IMG/VR virus record: IMGVR_UViG_3300008108_000056 | Coordinates: 1-62,715 of that record | From: a virus | DNA length: 62,715 nt | Strand: one strand, 5' to 3' | Shown here: piece after piece, positions 43,934 through 52,147 of the stretch | How positions within the stretch are numbered: the first letter of the stretch is position 1 | Layout of the letters: each line of letters opens with the position of its first letter | Made by a program: the position numbers and the translations under genes | The notes under the pieces: generated by a model | Databases searched by the model: none | What the model saw: only the letters and a program-made list of their open reading frames with translations | What the model was told of the DNA's origin: nothing

Positions 43934-44152
43934 ATGACACACCATGATCTACTGATTGACACCTTGATGACGTATCTGTATGCTGCGTACAATAAAGGTC
44001 GAAATGATGAACTCTGGGATCACTATCATGATGGTGAAGTGATAGCACAAGAAATTCTAGAAACTGTTGAAGAGTTTCAACAAATGAGAGCAAATGTCGG
44101 TAAGAAAGTAACCTATCTGAAACCTAGACCACAATGGAGGGCATCTGACTAA
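43934..44152 (+). CDS. Unrecognised early protein
   Basis: A 72-residue helical protein with an acidic centre and basic end. First gene behind the early promoter. Its stop overlaps the next start codon. Confidence 0.65.
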   Translation: MTHHDLLIDTLMTYLYAAYNKGRNDELWDHYHDGEVIAQEILETVEEFQQMRANVGKKVTYLKPRPQWRASD

Positions 44153-44346
44153 TGGCACTATCACAACAAGTACAAGAGTCTCTGAATGAGGCACAATCAG
44201 CACTGCGTAATGCACTTGCATTTGCTGCACGAAACGAACGTCCTGTAGTTTGTAATGCAATCTCAGAATCTATTTGTCGCATTGAACAGATTCAATCTTT
44301 CGATGGATTGATGGACAAACTAGAAAGCATGAACTATGACAAATAA
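44152..44346 (+). CDS. Unrecognised early helical protein
   Basis: A 64-residue helical protein rich in Ala, Gln and Glu. Coupled to the preceding gene by a one-base overlap (TAATGG). Confidence 0.65.
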   Translation: MALSQQVQESLNEAQSALRNALAFAARNERPVVCNAISESICRIEQIQSFDGLMDKLESMNYDK

Positions 44347-44509
44347 GACAACACCTGAAAATGTAGCAGAAGCAAACTGGGGTTTGTTCCGTGCTACAAT
44401 GAATCTTCCTGCTGCAGCAGATCACTGCGGCATGACTCAAAAAGAAATGAAAATGACCTTTCGTGAATTCCTAAAGTATCATGAACCAGACTATTCCGAA
44501 TCTAACTGA
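44336..44509 (+). CDS. Unrecognised 57-residue early protein
   Basis: ATG 44336 lies within the last codons of the preceding gene; the frame ends with TGA at 44507. The product has a helix-turn-helix-like middle (NLPAAADHCGMTQKEMKMTFREFL), so a small DNA-binding regulator is conceivable but unproven. Confidence 0.6.
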   Translation: MTNKTTPENVAEANWGLFRATMNLPAAADHCGMTQKEMKMTFREFLKYHEPDYSESN

Positions 44510-44657
44510 TCGTCAGTGGCAGACTGTTTATAATGCAGTTCGACGGTATCAATTTGAGAAGTGCATTCTCGATTCTAAAGATTATTGGGAATGTTCGGAA
44601 ATCCTTGACGAACTGTTTGATCTGGTCTATACTCAGACCAGAGAACAAACAACCTAA
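44481..44657 (+). CDS. Unrecognised 58-residue early protein
   Basis: ATG 44481, stop TAA at 44655. It overlaps its upstream neighbour by 29 bases and the next gene by one base. Helical, with aromatic residues, no recognised motif. Confidence 0.6.
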   Translation: MNQTIPNLTDRQWQTVYNAVRRYQFEKCILDSKDYWECSEILDELFDLVYTQTREQTT

Positions 44658-44842
44658 TGAAACACCTAAGAGTTATGAGAGTCTGTGATTTGTTACAGGA
44701 TGCGAGAGATCGTATGCTTGAACTTGACGAATCTGAAGATGCTGCTACACTAGAATTGCTTTATCAGAAGTATACTAAACTCTATCATGAATATCTTCGT
44801 GACCTCTACGAATCCACACCAGTCAGCAAGAGTTCTTCCTGA
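44657..44842 (+). CDS. Unrecognised helical early protein
   Basis: A 61-residue helical protein with many Glu, Leu and Tyr. It overlaps the next gene by 56 bases in a different frame. Confidence 0.6.
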   Translation: MKHLRVMRVCDLLQDARDRMLELDESEDAATLELLYQKYTKLYHEYLRDLYESTPVSKSSS

Positions 44843-45314
44843 CAAACATGTGGTCAAGATGCCACTAGAATGTTGTCAGATGCTCTCTATCATATATTCT
44901 AAGTGGTATTATGATTGGGGTACACTTCCCAAGAAAGATGGGTGTGATTATGAGACCAAGGGTGGAGCATTTCGCAACCATCCTTGTACTCAATGGGCAG
45001 CAAAGAACATCTACAATACTGCGTGGTTGATTGTACATGGTCTTGCACTTTGTACCGAATACAAGTATCGGTATGGTAAGATTCATGCATGTAACAAATC
45101 TCTGTTTGAGGCAAAGAAATTGTTTCATGAGAAGACAGGTAAGGCAATTACATGTTATTGTATGGCAGATAATTTTGCCCGTGCTATGCCCGATGAATAC
45201 AAACTAGATACTAGTATAGATACACCAACAGCATATATGATGTATGTTGCATCTAAACCTTGGGTAAAGGATAATTACCTTCGCAAACCTGATAGGAAAC
45301 CAGAATGGGTATAA
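44787..45314 (+). CDS. Conserved phage protein of unknown function
   Basis: A 175-residue protein beginning MNIFVTSTNPHQSARVLPDKHVVKM, an opening shared by a family common in diverse phages. The fixed D-K-H-x-x-K-M, E-x-x-Q and later W..H segments look like a metal- or nucleotide-dependent active site, but I cannot name a reaction. It overlaps the next gene by ten bases. Confidence 0.75.
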   Translation: MNIFVTSTNPHQSARVLPDKHVVKMPLECCQMLSIIYSKWYYDWGTLPKKDGCDYETKGGAFRNHPCTQWAAKNIYNTAWLIVHGLALCTEYKYRYGKIHACNKSLFEAKKLFHEKTGKAITCYCMADNFARAMPDEYKLDTSIDTPTAYMMYVASKPWVKDNYLRKPDRKPEWV

Positions 45315-45562
45315 GAAACATGTGGAGATTGTGGGCAAAAGCAATCGGGGAGAAAGCACACAAGAAGGATGATGTTGCAGATCAAGTGGCAATTCTTCGT
45401 ACTATTATTTTTGCTACTTATTTAATTACCAACTGCTTTATTGTTGCTGGTGTGATTCGACACTGGAACAAAGAAACTCAGGTACTTGTAGAAATCTACG
45501 AAGCACAACCTACAGTGCCATTGATCCAAACCAGTGTAAATCGTACAGGACAATTTGAATGA
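45305..45562 (+). CDS. Single-pass membrane protein
   Basis: An 85-residue protein with a basic N-terminal segment, one transmembrane helix (about 31-50: TIIFATYLITNCFIVAGVI) and a short outer tail. Coupled to the next gene by ATGA. Confidence 0.65.
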   Translation: MGIRNMWRLWAKAIGEKAHKKDDVADQVAILRTIIFATYLITNCFIVAGVIRHWNKETQVLVEIYEAQPTVPLIQTSVNRTGQFE

Positions 45563-45768
45563 AAGAATTAATTGATGAGGTTTTTTATGTTGAACAAACT
45601 CCGTACAAACTATGGCATTCTTTTGACAAAGATGGCAAACCACTTATCACTTCCCTCACAGAAGAATTATGCATTTCTGCCACCAGGTTTTATCTTAAAG
45701 GAATACAAGAAGGATGGGGTCAAGATGTTGGCACTAAGTATGAGGGAACTGTAGGTGGAAAACTCTGA
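45559..45768 (+). CDS. Unrecognised early protein
   Basis: A 69-residue soluble protein with mixed secondary structure. It overlaps the preceding gene by four bases and the following one by fourteen. Confidence 0.6.
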   Translation: MKELIDEVFYVEQTPYKLWHSFDKDGKPLITSLTEELCISATRFYLKGIQEGWGQDVGTKYEGTVGGKL

Positions 45769-45919
45769 ATATCCTTACCACGAATTAGATCCAACAACTC
45801 CATGGTACGAGTGGTTAATGTACTGTGAGATTTGTCATCAACTTGGTGTAAAGGATCAACCTAAATTAGGTCGATATATGGCATATCGTAGGTATCTGAA
45901 GTATATGGGGATTCTCTGA
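45755..45919 (+). CDS. Unrecognised 54-residue protein with GTG start
   Basis: The frame opens at GTG 45755 (GTAGGTG upstream) and ends with TGA at 45917, which overlaps the next ATG. It contains a CEICH pair of cysteines and several Trp/Tyr residues. The tight spacing supports it as a gene. Confidence 0.5.
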   Translation: MENSEYPYHELDPTTPWYEWLMYCEICHQLGVKDQPKLGRYMAYRRYLKYMGIL

Positions 45920-46197
45920 TGTATTATGAGAATGAGAGACTCAATCAAATATATAGAGATACGTGGCCTAATTTGGGGTGGGCAAAGATGGATACAATCC
46001 GAGCAGGTAACACAGTAAGATTTTTAGGTTGCACACAAGAACAAATTCAATGGGGAAACAACGATGATCCAAATCCTAGTCTTTTCGTCAATGGTCTTTA
46101 TTATGTGGAGCATGTTGAAGTTCGTTCAAACCACACTAAAATAGAACTGCGTGGTGTAAAGGGTAAGTTTAATTCGGTATGTTTTGAGAAGATTTAA
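45919..46197 (+). CDS. Unrecognised beta-rich early protein
   Basis: A 92-residue protein with a small-barrel-like C-terminal half (RAGNTVRFLGCTQEQ, LYYVEHVEVR). SH3- or KOW-like folds are possible. Two bases separate it from the next gene. Confidence 0.6.
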   Translation: MYYENERLNQIYRDTWPNLGWAKMDTIRAGNTVRFLGCTQEQIQWGNNDDPNPSLFVNGLYYVEHVEVRSNHTKIELRGVKGKFNSVCFEKI

Positions 46198-46199
46198 TC

Positions 46200-46412
46200 A
46201 TGAACTTGGCTCAATCGTTATGGTGGGTGATGCAAATGTCTTTCTTACTTGGACATTGTGCAGAAGGAAACTACATCTGTGTGAAAGATAATCCCTCTAC
46301 TGTTCAATACTATAAGAAGGGTGAGGCATGTTACATTAATGGAGAGTTTTACGAATCATGTCCAGGTATAGTACAAGAATCGAAGGAACGCAAAAGGAAA
46401 CCGTGGGATTGA
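46200..46412 (+). CDS. Unrecognised early protein with cysteines
   Basis: A 70-residue protein with a hydrophobic start (LAQSLWWVMQMSFLLGHC), then a Cys- and Tyr-containing part and a basic tail. It may be membrane-associated. Confidence 0.55.
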   Translation: MNLAQSLWWVMQMSFLLGHCAEGNYICVKDNPSTVQYYKKGEACYINGEFYESCPGIVQESKERKRKPWD

Positions 46413-46738
46413 ACTGGTATGATTACTGGATCGGTCATTGTTGGATGACTGGTTGGCAATCTATTGTGGGTGCATTTCGTATCTGGTGTGATCTCATGAC
46501 AGATAACTACAAGGACTATTCACTCATTCATACTGATAATGATGCAGAAGAATGTAGGGAATGGTTCTGGGTTTCTCTGGGTGAAGACAATACATATCCG
46601 AAAGAGTTTCTAGAATATCTTATGCAACTTGCTGCTGATGTTGAAAGTGGTAAGGAGAAAGTTATTCCTCTAGATGAGAATTTCTTTGAACGAATGAAAG
46701 AGTTGACAGATGGAGTAGAATTAGACGATGACACATGA
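46358..46738 (+). CDS. Unrecognised early protein
   Basis: A 126-residue acidic protein with Trp-rich N-terminal half and a C-terminal acidic helix. With ATG 46358 it overlaps the previous gene by 55 bases; GTG 46403 would reduce this to ten bases and is an alternative start. Confidence 0.6.
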   Translation: MSRYSTRIEGTQKETVGLNWYDYWIGHCWMTGWQSIVGAFRIWCDLMTDNYKDYSLIHTDNDAEECREWFWVSLGEDNTYPKEFLEYLMQLAADVESGKEKVIPLDENFFERMKELTDGVELDDDT

Positions 46739-47135
46739 AGAAATGATGGAAGAGGCAGCACGACGAGAAAAAGCACTAGAAGCATTAGACAAACTCTATG
46801 ATGAGAATGGTGAAGGTATGAAACAACTTGCCGAAACTGAAAGACCATTCTATCGTTTCTTTGCTGTAGAATACTTTGGCACTGGTGAGGGTATGTCTTT
46901 CTGGTTGAAAGCATGTCGTAACTATGAACCTTATGATGGTAAAGATTATGAACTGGAAAGTTTCAAAGAGTTTGTTGGTGACTCATTCTTCTTTGGTGGT
47001 ATTGAAGAACCAACAGAGGAACAGTTTCGTACACAATATGTTAATCTAATCCCAGATTATGTAAGCAAAATGCTTGACAAACGAGATCAACCAGGATTTA
47101 TTTGGGAAACTCACTATCACTTCAATTATTCATGA
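46728..47135 (+). CDS. Unrecognised acidic early protein
   Basis: A 135-residue protein: a Glu/Ala-rich N-terminal helix, then a Phe/Tyr-rich domain. It overlaps both neighbours by a few bases. No motif recognised. Confidence 0.65.
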   Translation: MTHEEMMEEAARREKALEALDKLYDENGEGMKQLAETERPFYRFFAVEYFGTGEGMSFWLKACRNYEPYDGKDYELESFKEFVGDSFFFGGIEEPTEEQFRTQYVNLIPDYVSKMLDKRDQPGFIWETHYHFNYS

Positions 47136-47341
47136 GATTTCAAGAACCAACAAAGTGGGAACTCTTCCTTGACGGATTCCATGATTTCCTGTATGCTTTG
47201 GACTGTTATGACTATGAAGACTATCGTGAGTTCTGGGAAGCACTTTCTTCTGGATGGTATGATGAATACATCTATCCTTACGATGATGTTTTCTACGGTC
47301 ACATTCCTTCACCCGAACGTAAATTGAGGTTAGCACAATGA
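47132..47341 (+). CDS. Unrecognised aromatic acidic early protein
   Basis: A 69-residue protein very rich in Asp, Tyr, Phe and Trp. ATG 47132 overlaps the preceding stop (ATGA). Charge and size recall DNA-mimic proteins, a loose comparison only. Confidence 0.6.
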   Translation: MRFQEPTKWELFLDGFHDFLYALDCYDYEDYREFWEALSSGWYDEYIYPYDDVFYGHIPSPERKLRLAQ

Positions 47342-47520
47342 GTCGTTTTGCAAAGAACCCAGACGAAATCGTGCTGGAAGATATTAGAATGTTCCACTAT
47401 GAAACGATGGAGGAAGGTCGGCATGTTTGGATTGGTATCTATACCAATGATGGCAAGATCTACCACATGAATATCGGTGGAGATAATCTCAAAGTATATT
47501 ATAGTAATGAAACAGCATGA
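47338..47520 (+). CDS. Unrecognised small beta early protein
   Basis: A 60-residue protein with a likely four-stranded beta sheet (HVWIGIYTNDGKIYHMNIGG). ATGA junctions on both sides. Confidence 0.6.
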   Translation: MSRFAKNPDEIVLEDIRMFHYETMEEGRHVWIGIYTNDGKIYHMNIGGDNLKVYYSNETA

Positions 47521-47723
47521 CTGAAAGAGCACAAAAAATGATGCAGGATGTTTGGAATGAAAGAAACACCTGGGCAGATACTGAGCAGAAACTTGTTGCT
47601 GCTATTATTCGTAAAACTATTGATAATTGCCGAACTCTGGTGGCATCCAAGGCAAACAACTTGACAGTGATCGACAGGAGTGATATGCTGGCACTGTCGA
47701 AAGAGGTTGAGAACCTTCCATGA
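47517..47723 (+). CDS. Unrecognised helical early protein
   Basis: A 68-residue wholly helical protein, joined to both neighbours by ATGA overlaps. Confidence 0.6.
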   Translation: MTERAQKMMQDVWNERNTWADTEQKLVAAIIRKTIDNCRTLVASKANNLTVIDRSDMLALSKEVENLP

Positions 47724-47989
47724 AACTATTTGATTCTGAAACCTATGAGGACTATGGAAAGGAATGGTTTTTCCAAATCCTCAGATTTAAAAAGTTTACT
47801 CTGCTGGATTTAACTTTCCAGTGGGATGAGTATCCTGCCACCGAAATCTTTCCGATGCTGATTATGAGTATTGGACCCCATCATTTGTTTGGATTTACAT
47901 TCAGGTGGAGAGCATTTGAGATGAATTGTGATATAATTGATACTGCACCACGCAAATTTGAATGGTATCGTAGAAATGGACAAGAGTGA
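47720..47989 (+). CDS. Unrecognised early protein, possibly membrane-associated
   Basis: An 89-residue protein with Phe-rich hydrophobic stretches (about residues 14-60) and a charged end. It overlaps the following tiny membrane protein gene by 14 bases. Confidence 0.6.
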   Translation: MKLFDSETYEDYGKEWFFQILRFKKFTLLDLTFQWDEYPATEIFPMLIMSIGPHHLFGFTFRWRAFEMNCDIIDTAPRKFEWYRRNGQE

Positions 47990-48116
47990 TAAAGATGCCT
48001 TATATCTGACATTATTTTTACTAATGCTTGTGGTACTTGACTTGTGCGTGATCGGTGGGATATTATGGCATGGTAAAGCAAACTTTCCTGAGTTGATCAA
48101 ACACCTACAATCATGA
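47976..48116 (+). CDS. 46-residue single-pass membrane protein
   Basis: ATG 47976, TGA 48114. A charged start (MDKSDKDAL) is followed by one long hydrophobic helix (about 9-33) and a short tail. It overlaps both neighbours; its stop overlaps the next ATG. Confidence 0.6.
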   Translation: MDKSDKDALYLTLFLLMLVVLDLCVIGGILWHGKANFPELIKHLQS

Positions 48117-48334
48117 GAAAGGTTACAGTCAAACCTAAATCCAGCAAGGCAAAGAATCGTCTTGCTAATGTAATGGAAGGTAATCCTGTTTGTGTTGTAG
48201 AACAGGATACTGGTGGAGAATTGTTCTTAGTATCTGAGAATGGTAAGTATGCTATGTGGGTAGCAACTAGGACTGGAACTAATCGTTTCGGTGATAAAGC
48301 AGATTCACACTGGGAGGTGATTGATCATGGTTGA
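48113..48334 (+). CDS. Unrecognised basic beta early protein
   Basis: A 73-residue protein with a basic N terminus (RKVTVKPKSSKAKNRL) and a beta-rich remainder. A nucleic-acid-binding role is possible. It overlaps the next start by eight bases. Confidence 0.6.
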   Translation: MRKVTVKPKSSKAKNRLANVMEGNPVCVVEQDTGGELFLVSENGKYAMWVATRTGTNRFGDKADSHWEVIDHG

Positions 48335-48512
48335 AAAAGTAAAGTTTGTAACTGTCACACGCACTATTGATGACCGCAAAGGTATTCATTACCTTGATGC
48401 GATTGATGAGAATGGAATGCACTGGACAGCAGAGATGGATAATAAACAAGAGAAATGGTTAGTGTATTCTAAAGTTTGGACCAAAGATCCTCAACAACCT
48501 TATGACATCTGA
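48327..48512 (+). CDS. Unrecognised early protein
   Basis: A 61-residue protein. ATG 48327 is chosen because GGGAGGTG lies at a proper distance upstream. Mostly beta. Confidence 0.6.
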   Translation: MVEKVKFVTVTRTIDDRKGIHYLDAIDENGMHWTAEMDNKQEKWLVYSKVWTKDPQQPYDI

Positions 48513-48684
48513 CACCTTTCGTAAATGGACGATCTGGACTTCTATTTCATTATTTGAGTTTTGTGTGTGGTCTTGGAGAAATCATATGTGGAACCACCTT
48601 GACGAATACCCAAATGAAGATAGAATGAGAGAACTGTTCTGGCATTACATCAACTACGGAAACACTACAACTTATTATGACTAA
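48502..48684 (+). CDS. Unrecognised Trp-rich early protein
   Basis: A 60-residue protein rich in Trp, Phe and His (WTIWTSISLFEFCVWSW). The N-terminal half may insert in or lie on the membrane. Confidence 0.55.
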   Translation: MTSDTFRKWTIWTSISLFEFCVWSWRNHMWNHLDEYPNEDRMRELFWHYINYGNTTTYYD

Positions 48685-48886
48685 AGAAGAACCCAGGAAC
48701 TTCAGTCAATCATCTGTGGATCATTATCAAGTTGCTTACAAATACAACAATGCTGATCCAAATGAGTATCGCACACAAAAGCATGATACAATGAGGATGG
48801 CATTAGCAGCAGCAAACTTCCTTGACGCACGAGGGCAATATACTATAATCTCAGTAACACCTATCTACAAGACCAATGAAACCTAA
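48677..48886 (+). CDS. Unrecognised early protein
   Basis: A 69-residue soluble alpha/beta protein overlapping both neighbours. Confidence 0.6.
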   Translation: MTKEEPRNFSQSSVDHYQVAYKYNNADPNEYRTQKHDTMRMALAAANFLDARGQYTIISVTPIYKTNET

Positions 48887-49055
48887 AATCCGTGTAATCT
48901 TAGAGATGGCAATCGAAGAAGGTGTGCGTCGTGGGTATCATCGTGCCCACAAGCATGTAGAGAATCCTTCTGAAGGTGCTATTATCGAGCATATTGAAGA
49001 GGCAGTGATGTCTCAAATCTACGAATACTTTACTTTCGACGACGAGGATCTATGA
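48876..49055 (+). CDS. Unrecognised 59-residue helical early protein
   Basis: ATG 48876, TGA 49053. A basic N-terminal helix and a strongly acidic C-terminal helix. The stop overlaps the next ATG. Confidence 0.6.
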   Translation: MKPKIRVILEMAIEEGVRRGYHRAHKHVENPSEGAIIEHIEEAVMSQIYEYFTFDDEDL

Positions 49056-49336
49056 GTTTTAGCAAGACCATTTCAACTATTGCTGCCCTTGCAAGTATCT
49101 TCGGTGCTGCTGCTGCTGGATGGAAACTTGCCGAATCAAACTCACAACAACCCCCAACAGCATTAGACGAAAAGATTAATCAACTTGACCAGAAACTTGA
49201 AGAGTTAGCTAAACCTGAACCAGCACCAGTTGTATTGCCTACACCTGCTCCTGTATTGACACCAGCACCTCAACCTGCTACACTTCCTCCTGTAGCACCA
49301 CCCCCACCCCCAGTACCAACGGAGACACAACCATGA
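49052..49336 (+). CDS. Membrane-anchored proline-rich protein
   Basis: A 94-residue protein with an N-terminal hydrophobic segment (about 8-26), a short coiled coil (ALDEKINQLDQKLEELA) and a long Pro/Ala/Thr-rich tail (about 54-94). The layout looks like a spacer that crosses the periplasm, TonB-like in style or similar to Rz-type spanins, but no lipoprotein partner is seen. Confidence 0.65.
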   Translation: MSFSKTISTIAALASIFGAAAAGWKLAESNSQQPPTALDEKINQLDQKLEELAKPEPAPVVLPTPAPVLTPAPQPATLPPVAPPPPPVPTETQP

Positions 49337-49590
49337 GGTTTCGTAAAGTAGAGTTTCGTTGGAGTAAATACAACAACAAGTATGAACTTGTCAGGTGGTA
49401 TGAACATGGCATCGACAAAGAAAATTGTTATACCATTGCTTTCTTTGATGAAAATAAAGAAGGATATGATATGAGGACCATTGGTGATAGGTTCTTTGAG
49501 GATAAAGATGCTTGGATTGTAGGAAAACATGCACTTTCATTTCTGAATGATATGTCTAGTGAACTACGTAATGAAAAGGAGTTAGGATGA
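49333..49590 (+). CDS. Unrecognised early protein
   Basis: An 85-residue soluble protein, aromatic at its start. ATGA overlaps on both sides. Confidence 0.6.
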   Translation: MRFRKVEFRWSKYNNKYELVRWYEHGIDKENCYTIAFFDENKEGYDMRTIGDRFFEDKDAWIVGKHALSFLNDMSSELRNEKELG

Positions 49591-49817
49591 CTGAAGAACA
49601 AATTGATATGCTCCGTCATCTCATCAAACAAGAGATTGATGCTGCCCAGATTGATGGTATGGAACATGGTGCATGGGGATGGGCAGACAAACAACTAGAA
49701 GAAGGATGGAAAACATTTATAGATAGTTTTAAGTTTCGTATCAGCACAACTATTGGTTCAGATTTACTGGACGCATTTCATGACCGTGCAATTAATTCTA
49801 AAAACAAAGATGACTGA
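49587..49817 (+). CDS. Unrecognised helical early protein
   Basis: A 76-residue, helical, Trp-containing protein. It overlaps the thioredoxin-like gene by eight bases. Confidence 0.6.
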   Translation: MTEEQIDMLRHLIKQEIDAAQIDGMEHGAWGWADKQLEEGWKTFIDSFKFRISTTIGSDLLDAFHDRAINSKNKDD

Positions 49818-50085
49818 GATTCACTTATTTGTGCAGGAAGGATGTAGACCCTGCATGTATGCTGAAACACAACTGAAGAAAGTAGAAGGATGGGAGAATG
49901 TGGTGAAGATCACTAATGCCAAAGTTAATGGTGTTTGGTCTGACTTTGCCCGAGATTGTGGTGTTGAAGCTACACCAACTCTCATTGCGTTGGTTGATGG
50001 TGTCATCGTTGCAAAGATGGCAGGATCTAAAGAAATGACAACTGACTTTTGGAGGGCTACGGTAGAGAAACATGGGAATGTTTGA
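49810..50085 (+). CDS. Thioredoxin-like protein
   Basis: A 91-residue thioredoxin-fold protein with a CRPC redox motif (C12, C15) and the cis-Pro region (VEATPTLIALVDG). It is shorter than host thioredoxin (about 105 residues). It could support ribonucleotide reductase or act with glutaredoxin (353-601). ATG 49810 is chosen as the first start giving the beta-1 strand (EIHLFVQEG). Confidence 0.85.
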   Translation: MTEIHLFVQEGCRPCMYAETQLKKVEGWENVVKITNAKVNGVWSDFARDCGVEATPTLIALVDGVIVAKMAGSKEMTTDFWRATVEKHGNV

Positions 50086-50464
50086 CACTTTCAGATCATC
50101 CTACGATCTAGGACAATTTACAAATGTGTTGTGCCAAACTAAGGACATTGAAGATGGTATTGGTGGCACAATGACTGACTACTGGTTAGACCCCAGTGGT
50201 CTTTTATGGTATCCAGAGTATAGTGGTACTCATGACTTTGTGATCATCGAGAAGGATGATCCACGATACGATCCTGATAGAAAGTTCCTGAACTTTGAGT
50301 GGATTCCTACTGGTCAGCATGGCAAGTATCAACCATGTTATCTAACAAAATACATTGAAGTCTATCCTGCTGAATGGAAAGGAAAATGGGAAGATTGGCC
50401 CAGGTTGCGGATTCACTTCCGATATGGTAGGATACAGGACTACACCGATGTCACAGGACACTGA
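50072..50464 (+). CDS. Conserved small phage protein
   Basis: A 130-residue protein beginning MGMFDTFRSSYDLGQFTNVLCQTKDIEDG. This start is common to a family of phage proteins of unknown function that carry a conserved C-T-K-D segment and a beta-rich domain. It overlaps both neighbours. Confidence 0.65.
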   Translation: MGMFDTFRSSYDLGQFTNVLCQTKDIEDGIGGTMTDYWLDPSGLLWYPEYSGTHDFVIIEKDDPRYDPDRKFLNFEWIPTGQHGKYQPCYLTKYIEVYPAEWKGKWEDWPRLRIHFRYGRIQDYTDVTGH

Positions 50465-50802
50465 TGCCACGAACTAAAAAGGTTGAAGAAACTAAACCAG
50501 TAGCAAAGAAACCTGCTGCTAAGAAGAAACCAGCAACTAAACCTGTTGCTAAGAAAACCACAACCAAACCTAAGGCAACACCTAAACCTAAAGTAAAGAA
50601 AGTAGAGAATACTCAGGTCATTAAACCCACAAGTGATCTGAGTAAGTTTCCATATGAAACTTTCCCATATCGTCTAGAACACTCTGAAGGTAAAGGTAAG
50701 AAAGTGTGCTGGTTCTCACATGAATCGCATGTTCATAAATACATCGAACGTCATAAACTTGCCAAGAAAGATTATGTTGCAGAGTGTTTCGACATTCTAT
50801 AG
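50464..50802 (+). CDS. Histone-H1-like basic N-terminal repeat protein
   Basis: A 112-residue protein. Residues 1-55 are made of Lys/Pro/Ala/Thr repeats (KKPAAKKKPATKPVAKK and similar), like histone H1 tails or AlgP. Residues 60-112 form a small compact domain. It may bind or condense DNA. Confidence 0.7.
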   Translation: MPRTKKVEETKPVAKKPAAKKKPATKPVAKKTTTKPKATPKPKVKKVENTQVIKPTSDLSKFPYETFPYRLEHSEGKGKKVCWFSHESHVHKYIERHKLAKKDYVAECFDIL

Positions 50803-50870
50803 TAATAGTTAAGAAATCTTCATTTGTTAGGGTTTCTGGATAATATAGTATGGTACATCGGGAGATCCAC

Positions 50871-51038
50871 ATGACCGAAGCAGAATGGAAACAACTCAAA
50901 GAAATGAGAGAATGTATTAAAACATCTGGTATGCAGGCATTTGATTCTGCATATATGGATTCTTATGCACAGTTGTTATCCAAGTCTCTTTCTGGCAAAG
51001 GTGATTTTGTAAATCGTACAACTCCAACTAACTACTAA
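50871..51038 (+). CDS. Unrecognised early protein
   Basis: A 55-residue helical protein. ATG 50871 has GGGAG at a suitable distance. A weak promoter (TATAGT-like -10 near 50840) may lie upstream in the 68-base gap. Confidence 0.55.
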   Translation: MTEAEWKQLKEMRECIKTSGMQAFDSAYMDSYAQLLSKSLSGKGDFVNRTTPTNY

Positions 51039-51039
51039 C

Positions 51040-51225
51040 ATGAAGTATTACGAACTCGCAATCAAATCATTGCATCAAAGACTTCTAGATTTAGAAAATA
51101 AAGTTAAATATCTTGAAGAAGAAAATGTAGGACTAACTAATGAATTGTATGAGTTGCAGAATCGTATAGATATACTTCAAGAACCAAAGTGGGAGCATTT
51201 AAATCAATTTAGTTTAGGAGAATAA
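51040..51225 (+). CDS. Small coiled-coil early protein
   Basis: A 61-residue protein with regular Leu heptads (LENKVKYLEEENVGLTNEL), so a dimeric coiled coil is likely. Confidence 0.65.
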   Translation: MKYYELAIKSLHQRLLDLENKVKYLEEENVGLTNELYELQNRIDILQEPKWEHLNQFSLGE

Positions 51226-51410
51226 TGGAAGAAGATACATTACAGGTAACTGAAAATGAAGATGGAACTTTGTCAATCTCTTGGGATGAAAATGATCCTA
51301 AGTATTCATTTTTGAATGGGTTGACAGAGGCAGAGGTTACTGCTATTATTGAACAGTCTATCAAAAGGATGATTGAAGATGACGAGTCCCTATTGGACAG
51401 TGATGAATGA
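51225..51410 (+). CDS. Unrecognised acidic early protein
   Basis: A 61-residue strongly acidic protein: a short beta pair (VTENEDGTLSISWDEN) then a helix. A DNA-mimic or regulator role is possible. It overlaps the next gene by eight bases. Confidence 0.6.
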   Translation: MEEDTLQVTENEDGTLSISWDENDPKYSFLNGLTEAEVTAIIEQSIKRMIEDDESLLDSDE

Positions 51411-51888
51411 TCTTGATTCTACGATCACGAACTTTATTCAGGTTCGTGATCTAGTTCGTGATAACATTGATGATCCTAAAGCTCTGGACCTAGCAGTACA
51501 GTTGCTTGATCATTATATTGACAAGCAAGATAAAGCATTTCAGAAAGCATGGAAAGAAGTTGTATTGCCTCAATCTGAAACAATTCAAGATAAGAAGTAT
51601 GTTGCACAATATACTGAAGAAGAATTAGATGCGATGTGTGATGCAGCAGAGCAAGAATCTAAGGAACAAATCTATAAGAACTATCGTGCTGCTATTGATG
51701 AGTGGAACAAACTTAATGATAAGTATAAAGAATTAGAACGATGCCATGAAGAACTTCAAGATCTATTTTATAAGGTAGATGGAGAACTTGATGAATATAA
51801 GGTGAAGTATGAACAGTGCCAGAGTAATTATCACCTCACTGTTAAACTTCTCAAAGAACTTAACAACGATCGAGAGAAACTTCAATGA
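51403..51888 (+). CDS. Long coiled-coil early protein
   Basis: A 161-residue, wholly helical protein with a C-terminal coiled coil (about 85-160). ATG 51403 overlaps the preceding stop; ATG 51379 is an alternative with 32 bases of overlap. Function unknown. Confidence 0.65.
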   Translation: MNDLDSTITNFIQVRDLVRDNIDDPKALDLAVQLLDHYIDKQDKAFQKAWKEVVLPQSETIQDKKYVAQYTEEELDAMCDAAEQESKEQIYKNYRAAIDEWNKLNDKYKELERCHEELQDLFYKVDGELDEYKVKYEQCQSNYHLTVKLLKELNNDREKLQ

Positions 51889-52079
51889 AATTATTTCTGA
51901 TGCAGAAATTTCTAAATGTACCAGTTTTATCTGGTATCTTTGATTCCTATGATGACATTGAAGATTTCAAGAAAAACTATTGGGGTGATCCCAATAAAGA
52001 CTGGCATGTGATTGAAGTTTCTGATGAAGATTTCAATGAAAAGTTTACTAAAGCACTTGTCGGAGAATTAAACTTTTGA
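51885..52079 (+). CDS. Unrecognised early protein
   Basis: A 64-residue protein with an alternating beta-alpha pattern and a conserved-looking W..IEVSDEDF. Last gene of this transcription unit, just before the promoter at 52088. Confidence 0.6.
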   Translation: MKLFLMQKFLNVPVLSGIFDSYDDIEDFKKNYWGDPNKDWHVIEVSDEDFNEKFTKALVGELNF

Positions 52080-52087
52080 CAAGGGGG

Positions 52088-52116
52088 TTGACAAGAGACC
52101 CAAAATGCTATATACT
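52088..52116 (+). promoter_or_regulatory. Early sigma-70 promoter
   Basis: TTGACA, 17-base spacer, TATACT, preceded by GGGGG. It starts nine bases after a stop and drives the gene at 52148. Confidence 0.85.
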
Positions 52117-52147
52117 AATGTTGTTGTTCACTTAAAACAAACTTTCA

